From Kyrpidia spormannii (GTDB lineage: Bacteria > Bacillota > Bacilli > Kyrpidiales > Kyrpidiaceae): 64,000 bases of DNA. Numbering within the stretch: position 1 is the first letter of the stretch; every line of letters starts with the position of its first letter. A program made the translations under genes and the position numbers. The stretch lies in the NCBI RefSeq assembly GCF_002804065.1, contig NZ_CP024955.1, positions 2,852,001 to 2,916,000 of the forward strand. The letters run 5' to 3'. This document shows, piece after piece, positions 56,424-64,000 of the stretch. The notes below the pieces were generated by a model. The model was not told where the DNA came from and ran no database searches. It saw only the letters and a list, made by a program, of their open reading frames with translations.

Positions 56424-57287
56424 TTGCACGTCCATCCCAAAGCATCGTATCGGGAAGTGCTCGAAGACGCCAATGCCAAAGGATACGCGGTCGGCCAATT
56501 TAACCTCAACGGCCTGGAGTACCTCCAGGCCATCGTCGAAGTGGCCGAAGAAGAACGATCCCCGGTCATCCTCGGCGTGAGCGTCAGCTCGATGAAGTAC
56601 ATCGGCCTGCACTATTTGACCGCCCTGGCCGATGCGGCGAAACTCCGTGCCCGGGTTCCGGTCATCCTGCACCTCGATCACGGGCCGAATTTCGAAGTGG
56701 TCCAGCAGGCCATCCGGGGCGGGTTTGATTCGGTGATGTACGACGGCTCCGAGCACGAACTGGACCGGAATATCGCCGAAACGCGCCGGGTGGTGGACGC
56801 CGCCCACGCCGCGGGCGTGGACGTCGAAGGGGAGCTCGGGCAGATCGCCGGGACGGAGGACGAGGTGTCCGTGGACGAGCGGGAGGCGATGCTCGCCCGG
56901 GTCGACGATGCGATCCGCTTTGCGGAGGAGACGGGGATTGACGCCTTAGCCCCGGCCCTGGGGACGGCCCACGGCATGTATCGGACAGCACCGGAGATCG
57001 ATTTTGGGCGCCTTGAGAACATTTTCGAAAAGACGAGAAAACCGATCGTCCTACACGGAGGATCCGGTGTCCCCGACGACGATGTCCGGCGGGCGATCTC
57101 CCTGGGAGTGGCGAAGATCAACGTCAACACGGAGGCCCAGATGGAATTTAACCGGATTGTTCGCGAAAAGCTCGATAATGATCCTAAATTGTACGACTCG
57201 CGCAAATATTTAGGTCCAGCAAGGGAAGCCGTGAAAGAGATCGTGCGGAAAAAGATTCGTCTGTTCGGCAGTCACAATCGATATTGA
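56424..57287 (+). CDS. fba: Class II fructose-1,6-/sedoheptulose-1,7-bisphosphate aldolase (TTG start)
   Basis: Zinc aldolase joining triose phosphates (or erythrose-4-P) in the Calvin cycle. 287 residues. YAVGQFNLNGLEYLQAIVE, the zinc ligand region VILHLDHGPNFEVV, and PIVLHGGSGVPDDDVRRAISLGVAKINVNTE are class II signatures. The TTG at 56424 is read as the start because AAGGAGG is nine bases upstream and no other start has a site. prk follows 71 bases later. Confidence 0.95.
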   Translation: MHVHPKASYREVLEDANAKGYAVGQFNLNGLEYLQAIVEVAEEERSPVILGVSVSSMKYIGLHYLTALADAAKLRARVPVILHLDHGPNFEVVQQAIRGGFDSVMYDGSEHELDRNIAETRRVVDAAHAAGVDVEGELGQIAGTEDEVSVDEREAMLARVDDAIRFAEETGIDALAPALGTAHGMYRTAPEIDFGRLENIFEKTRKPIVLHGGSGVPDDDVRRAISLGVAKINVNTEAQMEFNRIVREKLDNDPKLYDSRKYLGPAREAVKEIVRKKIRLFGSHNRY

Positions 57288-57358
57288 TGGCGCGCATTCC
57301 CGATCCGCGGCCAGGGCGCAGCGGCTGAACAATTTTTGATGTCAGGGGGGGAGAGGCG

Positions 57359-58288
57359 ATGCAGCGGAGACCCAAGGCCATTCTCATCGGGATCGCCGGC
57401 GATAGCGGAGCGGGAAAATCCACCTTTGTCGGAGAGTTGCGGGAGTTGATCGGTTCCGACCGCGTGATGACCATCTCCATCGACGACTACCATTCTTTGG
57501 ATCGGCGGGAACGCAATCAAATCGGCGTCACCGCCCTCCACCCGTGGAAGGCGAACAACCTCGGCCTGCTCGTCGACCACGTTTGGCAGCTGAAGGCGGG
57601 CCGGACGATTCAAAAACCGATTTATGACCACAGCACGGGCACCATCGCCCCACCGGAGAATGTCACCCCCACAGACATCATCCTCTTGGAGGGGCTGCAC
57701 ATCCTCTACTTGGAAAAACTGCGGGAAGCTCTGGACCTAAAAATCTATTTTGACACCGACACCCGGTTGCGGGTGCGTTGGAAGGTGCGACGGGACCGGG
57801 AAACCCGGGGTTACACCGAGGAGGAGGTCCTGGCGGAAATCGAGCGGCGGAGAACCGATGTTGTCCGGTATATCGAACCCCAGAAGGCCTGGGCCGACCT
57901 GGTCATTAAGTACGTACCGGATGACGACCGGGCTCCCACGGAAGATAACCCCGAGCCGATTAAAGTCCAGATCGCCGAACGCCTGCGCGGACCCAAGCGG
58001 CGGTTGGTGAAATGGCTTTCCCTCGGTTCCAGGTTCGGATTGATCGAAGCGGTACACTATTACGAAAATATCGTCGGCGAGGAGATGGAGGTTGCCGATA
58101 TCCAGGGCAAGACCGCACCGACCTCCATGAGCGCGCTGATGGAGATGATCAGCGACACGGCCCATCTCAAGGAAAAGATGAACGAGCGGGATTACGACCC
58201 CATTCGAGTCACCCAGTTTCTCGTTGCGAACATGATCATGGAGCTGGCTTACGGGCGGCAGGGCATCCAAGGAGCATGGGCCAATTGA
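57359..58288 (+). CDS. prk: Phosphoribulokinase
   Basis: Makes ribulose-1,5-bisphosphate from Ru5P and ATP, the committing step of the cycle. 309 residues. P-loop GIAGDSGAGKST (11-22); the catalytic Asp region ISIDDYHSLDRRERNQIGVTALHPWKANN is typical; Walker B-like IILLEGLHILY follows. The C-terminal region (TSMSALMEMISDTAHLKEKM) fits the shorter bacterial octameric or dimeric PRK rather than the plant-type redox-regulated form with N-terminal cysteines. The ATG follows a GGGGGGGAGAGG stretch. 40 bases upstream of gap. Confidence 0.95.
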   Translation: MQRRPKAILIGIAGDSGAGKSTFVGELRELIGSDRVMTISIDDYHSLDRRERNQIGVTALHPWKANNLGLLVDHVWQLKAGRTIQKPIYDHSTGTIAPPENVTPTDIILLEGLHILYLEKLREALDLKIYFDTDTRLRVRWKVRRDRETRGYTEEEVLAEIERRRTDVVRYIEPQKAWADLVIKYVPDDDRAPTEDNPEPIKVQIAERLRGPKRRLVKWLSLGSRFGLIEAVHYYENIVGEEMEVADIQGKTAPTSMSALMEMISDTAHLKEKMNERDYDPIRVTQFLVANMIMELAYGRQGIQGAWAN

Positions 58289-58328
58289 CCACGAAAACTG
58301 ACTCACAAAAGGACAGGAGGGTAAGCGA

Positions 58329-59363
58329 ATGAGCATCCGAGTGGGGATCTCCGGGATGGGGAGGATCGGACGACTGGTGCTCCGGGCTTTGGACTCCCGG
58401 CCGGAGCTCGACGTCGTAGCGGTGAATGCGACGACCGACCCGGCGACCCTCGCCCATCTGATCAAATACGACAGTGTACACGGCCGGTTTCCCGGGGAAG
58501 TGGTGGCGGACGGCGACGGCATCCGCCTGAACGGTCGCTGGATTCGCGTCGTGTCCGACCGCGACCCGCTCCGTCTGCCCTGGGGCGAGCTCGGCGTCGA
58601 AATCGTGCTGGAGGCGACGGGCAAGTTCACCACCCGGGACGCGGCTGCGGCCCATCTGGAGGCCGGGGCACGGAAAGTGATCATCACCACCGCCGCCAAG
58701 TCTGACGATCTCATGGTGGTCTATGGCGTCAATCACGAACTGTATGATCCCGAAAAACACCACATCATCTCCAGCTCTTCCTGCACCACCAACTGCTTGG
58801 CCCCGATCATCGCCGTTCTCCAGGATGCCTTCGGGATTGTGGAAGGCGCCATGACAACGGTGCACAGCTTTACGGGCGACCAGCGCAGCCTGGATAACCC
58901 GCACAAAGACCTTCGTCGGGCCCGGGCCGCCAGCCAGTCCATCGTGCCCACCACCACCGGGGCCGCCCGGGCGATCGGAAAGATTTTCCCAGAGCTGGCC
59001 GGCCGGTTAAATGGCGTGTCCATTCGGGTACCGACCCCGAACGTATCCCTGGTGGATTTGGTCGCGACCCTACAAGAGCCGGCTGACGAAGAAATGATCA
59101 ACCATGTGTTCACCGAGGCCGCCCGGGGACGCCTTCAGGGCATTCTCCAGGTGTCTTTCGAGCCGCTGGTGTCATCGGACTATATCGGGGATGTCCACTC
59201 CTGCGTCGTCGATGCCCTTTCCACCATGCTCATCGGCGAGCGCACGGTCAAAATCCTCGGCTGGTATGACAACGAAATGGGCTTTGCCCATCGCATGGTC
59301 GACCTGATGGAGTATGTTGGACTGCGGAACAAAGTCGCTTATCCGGTGGGGGATCAGACATGA
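58329..59363 (+). CDS. gap: Glyceraldehyde-3-phosphate dehydrogenase, probably NADP-capable
   Basis: Reduces 1,3-bisphosphoglycerate in the Calvin direction. 344 residues. Rossmann [15 protein letters not shown], catalytic Cys152 in [12 protein letters not shown], then [14 protein letters not shown]. The coenzyme-specificity site after beta-2 reads [11 protein letters not shown]; most NAD-specific forms have an Asp at or next to this Asn, so its absence suggests use of NADP(H), as in Bacillus GapB and plastid GAPDH. That is inference. The ATG follows GGACAGGAGGG. It overlaps glpX by four bases. Confidence 0.95.
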   Translation: MSIRVGISGMGRIGRLVLRALDSRPELDVVAVNATTDPATLAHLIKYDSVHGRFPGEVVADGDGIRLNGRWIRVVSDRDPLRLPWGELGVEIVLEATGKFTTRDAAAAHLEAGARKVIITTAAKSDDLMVVYGVNHELYDPEKHHIISSSSCTTNCLAPIIAVLQDAFGIVEGAMTTVHSFTGDQRSLDNPHKDLRRARAASQSIVPTTTGAARAIGKIFPELAGRLNGVSIRVPTPNVSLVDLVATLQEPADEEMINHVFTEAARGRLQGILQVSFEPLVSSDYIGDVHSCVVDALSTMLIGERTVKILGWYDNEMGFAHRMVDLMEYVGLRNKVAYPVGDQT

Positions 59364-60433
59364 CGAAACCCGAAGACGCCACCCTGTGGCAAAATGGTCA
59401 GTTGCGGGCGCTCACCATGGAGATGGCCCGGGTGACCGAAGCGGCGGCCCTGGCCGCGGCGCGGTGGCTCGGCCGGGGGGATAAGTGGCATGCGGACGAT
59501 GCGGCGACCAAAGCCATGCGGGAAGTGTTGCGGGAGATCGACATCGACGGCACGGTGGTCATCGGCGAAGGGGAACTCGATGAGGCCCCGATGCTCTATA
59601 TCGGCGAGCATGTCGGCAGCGGCGCGGGTCCCCGGGTGGACATCGCCGTAGACCCTTTGGAGGGGACGAACATCCTCGCCCGGGGGGAAGGCGGGGCGAT
59701 TGCCGTGATCGCGGCCGCGCCCCGAGGGGCACTGCTTCACGCCCCGGATATGTACATGGACAAAATCGCCGTTGGACCCCGGGCCCGGGGCCACGTCCAC
59801 CTGGACGCCCCCGTTCGGGACAATATCCGGGCCGTGGCCAAAGCCCTCGACAAGCGGGTGGAAGATGTGGTGGTGGTGCTTCTCGATCGGCCGCGGAATG
59901 AGCACATCCTGGAGGAGATCCGCAACCTCGGCGCCCGGGCCCGCCTGATTCGGGACGGCGACGTCAGCCCGGCCCTCGCCACTTGTGACGAACGCTCCGG
60001 GGTCGACATGCTCCTCGGCCGGGGCGGGGCGCCGGAAGGCGTGATCAGCGCCGTGGCGCTTAAATGCCTGGGCGGGGATTTCCAGGGCCGCCTGGTGCCC
60101 CAACACGAGGAAGAGCTGGCCCGGATGGCATCCATGGGGATCCAGGACCCGGCGCGGGTGTTGATGCTGGAGGATCTGGTCAAGAGCGAAGATGCGCTCT
60201 TCGCGGCCACGGGCATCACCGATGGCGCCCTCCTGCAAGGCGTGCGCTTTCTACCCGGGGAGACGGCTCTGACCCACACCATCGTCGCCCGGGCTTGGAC
60301 CCGGACGGTGCGAGAGATTCACGGACGCCATCACCTGCCGAGCAAGCCTACCCCCTATCGAGGCGAGCAGGACTCCCCGGCCGCGGGAATCCCCAAGGGC
60401 ACGCCAACACCCGTGGAGGCTGGGGACGCATAA
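59360..60433 (+). CDS. glpX: Class II fructose-1,6-/sedoheptulose-1,7-bisphosphatase (GlpX type)
   Basis: Hydrolyses FBP and SBP to regenerate the acceptor sugars. 357 residues. [26 protein letters not shown] and the metal-site motifs [19 protein letters not shown] and [11 protein letters not shown] are diagnostic, then [25 protein letters not shown]. The ATG overlaps the gap stop (ATGA) and has GGTGGGGGA upstream. The C-terminal tail of about 30 residues is rich in Pro/Gly and unconserved-looking. The stop codon TAA lies within the CbbR-box-like palindrome before cbbL. Confidence 0.95.
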   Translation: MTKPEDATLWQNGQLRALTMEMARVTEAAALAAARWLGRGDKWHADDAATKAMREVLREIDIDGTVVIGEGELDEAPMLYIGEHVGSGAGPRVDIAVDPLEGTNILARGEGGAIAVIAAAPRGALLHAPDMYMDKIAVGPRARGHVHLDAPVRDNIRAVAKALDKRVEDVVVVLLDRPRNEHILEEIRNLGARARLIRDGDVSPALATCDERSGVDMLLGRGGAPEGVISAVALKCLGGDFQGRLVPQHEEELARMASMGIQDPARVLMLEDLVKSEDALFAATGITDGALLQGVRFLPGETALTHTIVARAWTRTVREIHGRHHLPSKPTPYRGEQDSPAAGIPKGTPTPVEAGDA

Positions 60434-60445
60434 GCGGACGCTTAT
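60430..60445. promoter_or_regulatory. Palindrome with CbbR-box pattern before cbbL
   Basis: ATAAGCG-GA-CGCTTAT, a perfect seven-base inverted repeat. TAA-N8-TTA within it fits the TNA-N7/8-TNA pattern described for CbbR sites. It is about 20 bases upstream of the cbbL promoter's -35 box. Confidence 0.55.
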
Positions 60446-60466
60446 CAATATCCAGAAAGATCGGTA

Positions 60467-60496
60467 TTAGTCAACGGAAAGGGTTCTCTTTATAAT
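60467..60496 (+). promoter_or_regulatory. Sigma-A promoter of cbbLSX
   Basis: TTAGTC (60467-60472), 18-base spacer, TATAAT (60491-60496), about 84 bases before the cbbL start. It would give the RuBisCO genes expression beyond read-through from pgk. Confidence 0.6.
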
Positions 60497-60498
60497 GA

Positions 60499-62016
<1,518 letters not shown>

Positions 62017-62068
62017 ACCGGGGAGACCCGCGAAGTCACATGACCATTTGGAGAGGAGAGGCGGGACA

Positions 62069-62500
62069 ATGAGCCATTTCCGACTGACACAGGGGACATT
62101 TTCCTATTTACCCGACTTCAGTGATGAAGAAATCGCCAAACAGGTTGAATATTCTATACAAAATGGCTGGGCGATCAGTATTGAATTCACCGATGATCCG
62201 CACCCGCGGAATGTGTACTGGGATATGTGGGGACTGCCGATGTTCGACATCCAGGACGCCGCGGCGGTCCTGACGGAACTCCGGGCCTGCCGCACCGCGT
62301 ATCCGAATTGCTACATCCGACTGAACGCCTACGATCGCAGTTACGGCCGGCAGACGACAGCGCTTTCTTTCATCGTCCAACGTCCCAAAGAAGACCCTGG
62401 ATTCCACGTCATTCGCCAAGAAAAAAGTGATCGCCAGATCCGTTACACGTTGACGAGTTATGCCACGGACCGGCCCAAAGGCGCTCGGTTTGATTCCTGA
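62069..62500 (+). CDS. cbbS: RuBisCO small subunit, red-type
   Basis: 143 residues. [35 protein letters not shown] and [27 protein letters not shown] are typical small-subunit segments. The C-terminal extension ([18 protein letters not shown]) is the beta-hairpin that red-type enzymes use to close the central solvent channel. The ATG at 62069 follows GGAGAGGAGAGG. 52 bases downstream of cbbL. Confidence 0.97.
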   Translation: MSHFRLTQGTFSYLPDFSDEEIAKQVEYSIQNGWAISIEFTDDPHPRNVYWDMWGLPMFDIQDAAAVLTELRACRTAYPNCYIRLNAYDRSYGRQTTALSFIVQRPKEDPGFHVIRQEKSDRQIRYTLTSYATDRPKGARFDS

Positions 62501-62525
62501 AGGACGCGGCGAAGGAGGAAGGACA

Positions 62526-63422
62526 ATGGCGGAGGCCGAATCCCCGCAGGTCGATCTGCACGAAATCGCAAAAGAAACGGCCATCTATGAGGTGCTCGAT
62601 CAGTTGGACCGCGAGCTGGTCGGACTGCGGCCCGTCAAGACGAAGATTCGCGAGATCGCCGCCCTCCTGCTGGTGGACCGCATGCGCAAACAGGTCGGAC
62701 TGAAGACACCTCCTCCCTCCTTGCACATGTCCTTCACCGGGAACCCGGGGACGGGCAAAACCACCGTCGCCCTGCGGATGGCCGATATCCTGCACCGCCT
62801 CGGGTACGTGCGCAAGGGCCATATGGTGGCCGTCACCCGGGATGATCTGGTCGGCCAGTACATTGGACACACGGCGCCCAAAACCAAAGAGGTGCTCAAA
62901 CGGGCCATGGGCGGTGTGCTATTTATCGACGAAGCTTATTACCTCTATCGGCAAGAGAATGAGCGAGATTATGGTCAAGAGGCGATCGAGATTCTGCTTC
63001 AGGTGATGGAGAATCAGCGAGATGATGTGGTGGTCATCCTGGCCGGGTACAAAGACCGCATGGAGCAGTTCTTTAAATCCAACCCGGGCATGAGCTCGCG
63101 CATCGCACACCACATTGAGTTTCCCGATTACACCCTGGATGAACTGATGGACATTGCAAAGCTGATGCTGGCCGACATGGGTTATCGCCTCAGCCCCGCG
63201 GCGGATCGGGCATTGCGGAGTTATATCGAACGGCGAAAACAGATGCCCCGTTTTGCCAATGCCCGCAGCGTGCGAAACGCCCTCGACCGGGCGCGGCTTC
63301 GCCAGGCCAACCGCCTCTTCGCGCGGCCCTGCACCTGTTCGGTCGAGGACCTGATGACCATCGAGGAAGAAGACATCATGGCGAGCCGGGTCCTGCAGCA
63401 GAGCCAGGCCGGCGCCACCTAA
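62526..63422 (+). CDS. cbbX: Red-type RuBisCO activase CbbX
   Basis: AAA+ remodeller that pulls the RuBisCO large-subunit C-terminus to release inhibitory sugar phosphates. 298 residues. Walker A is [20 protein letters not shown], pore loop YIGHTAPKT, Walker [24 protein letters not shown], and the arginine fingers come later with [18 protein letters not shown]. The ATG follows GAAGGAGGA. Its presence confirms a red-type enzyme and implies allosteric control by RuBP, as known for CbbX. Confidence 0.97.
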   Translation: MAEAESPQVDLHEIAKETAIYEVLDQLDRELVGLRPVKTKIREIAALLLVDRMRKQVGLKTPPPSLHMSFTGNPGTGKTTVALRMADILHRLGYVRKGHMVAVTRDDLVGQYIGHTAPKTKEVLKRAMGGVLFIDEAYYLYRQENERDYGQEAIEILLQVMENQRDDVVVILAGYKDRMEQFFKSNPGMSSRIAHHIEFPDYTLDELMDIAKLMLADMGYRLSPAADRALRSYIERRKQMPRFANARSVRNALDRARLRQANRLFARPCTCSVEDLMTIEEEDIMASRVLQQSQAGAT

Positions 63423-63447
63423 ACTGACGAAGATCGGGAAGGTGAGA

Positions 63448-64000
63448 ATGGGAATGGACATCCACCACGGCGCGGAACAAACCGACGTCGCTGTGATCGG
63501 CGGCGGCCCAAGCGGATTGTTTGCGGCATTCTACTGCGGGATGCGCGGACTTTCCTGCAGGCTCATCGAAAGTCTGCCTCAGTTGGGCGGCCAATTGACG
63601 GCCTTATACCCCGAAAAGTTTATTTACGATGTGGCGGGGTTTTCGAAAATCCGGGCCGGGGATCTGATCGAGCGCCTGAAAGCGCAAATGATGCAATTTG
63701 AACCGGATATTCGCCTGTCTGAACAGGTTCTGAAACTCGAAAAACTGGATGAGCGCCTTTTCGCCCTCCATACGACCCAAGGGGTGCACACCGCCAAAGC
63801 GGTCATCATCTGCGGTGGGATCGGCATGTTCACGCCGCGCAAACTGCCGGCCGCCGAAGCCGGGGATTTTGAAGGGCGGGGGATCGACTATTTGATGAAG
63901 GAGACCGAAGCCTACCGCGACAAGCGAGTGCTGGTGGTCGGAGGCGGGGATTCGGCGGTGGATTATGCGCTCATGCTCGAACCCGTGGCCCGGCAGGTCA
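63448..64000 (+). CDS. Ferredoxin-NADP reductase, YumC type (5' part; runs off window)
   Basis: FAD enzyme of the thioredoxin-reductase-like FNR class, 184 codons visible. FAD-binding VAVIGGGPSGLFAAFYCGMR, ESLPQLGGQLTALYPEKFIYDVAG (family-specific), and the start of the NADPH-binding VLVVGGGDSAVDYALML. It has no CxxC redox pair, which separates it from thioredoxin reductase. The ATG at 63448 follows GGGAAGGTGAG. It is 26 bases after cbbX, so probably cotranscribed and perhaps supplying NADPH to the cycle. Confidence 0.9.
   Translation, partial: MGMDIHHGAEQTDVAVIGGGPSGLFAAFYCGMRGLSCRLIESLPQLGGQLTALYPEKFIYDVAGFSKIRAGDLIERLKAQMMQFEPDIRLSEQVLKLEKLDERLFALHTTQGVHTAKAVIICGGIGMFTPRKLPAAEAGDFEGRGIDYLMKETEAYRDKRVLVVGGGDSAVDYALMLEPVARQV

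Overview
The window looks like the chromosome of a high-G+C, Gram-positive, spore-forming, flagellated Firmicute capable of autotrophy. The evidence is tagO, gatCAB, pcrA-ligA, a secA-prfB pair with the +1 frameshift in prfB, a YerC-type TrpR homologue, a YaaH/SleL-like spore lysin, long-form HPF, Bacillus-like sigma-A and sigma-D promoters, and a complete RuBisCO/phosphoribulokinase operon. A hydrogen- or formate-oxidising member of the Alicyclobacillaceae, such as Kyrpidia, would fit. That is inference from gene content, not a database match.

Layout. 1-4900: multidrug efflux module (HlyD-type lipoprotein, EmrA-like adaptor, EmrB/QacA-like pump), an HTH regulator, and a divergent patatin-like protein that lacks the usual catalytic Asp. 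5260-29456, almost all on the minus strand: housekeeping genes (rlmD, a methyltransferase, gatB-gatA-gatC, tagO, ligA, pcrA, a membrane-anchored acidic protein, yerC, an enoyl-CoA hydratase, two divergent small HTH genes, tRNA-CAU, prfB, secA, hpf, csp), then a polar amino-acid ABC transporter and pxpBC. 29540-29690 is a cluster of same-orientation DnaA boxes far from dnaA. 29815-33022 is a late flagellar operon (flaG-fliD-fliS-fliT-like) behind a sigma-D-type promoter. 33332-38489 holds two transporters, a LysR regulator, a DUF2935 protein and an M48 protease.

38603-46550 is an amide-catabolism island, visibly more A+T-rich than its flanks. A divergent 988-residue activator fuses an AmiC-like amide-sensing domain to a sigma-54 AAA+ module and a Fis-type HTH. 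It faces a good -24/-12 promoter in front of amiE-amiB-amiS. Then fmdA-fmdB follow under their own sigma-A promoter. This is the most novel-looking system here: one cytoplasmic protein appears to replace the AmiC/AmiR sensor-antiterminator pair of Pseudomonas. Amides would enter through AmiS, be hydrolysed by AmiE or FmdA, and yield ammonia plus acetate, propionate or formate.

46837-53179 contains a UgtP-like glycosyltransferase, an MFS transporter, a DUF3892 protein, a LysM-GH18 lysin, a decayed PLD-SNF2 helicase gene and a lipoprotein hydrolase. 53350-53925 contains broken gene remnants, including part of pstB. 54048-64000 is the Calvin-Benson-Bassham operon: pgk-cbbR-fba-prk-gap-glpX-cbbL-cbbS-cbbX, followed by a ferredoxin-NADP reductase gene that runs off the end. 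It encodes red-type form I RuBisCO with its activase, phosphoribulokinase, a GAPDH that looks NADP-capable, class II aldolase and class II FBPase/SBPase. The CbbR-type regulator lies inside the operon, and palindromes sit in front of fba and cbbL.
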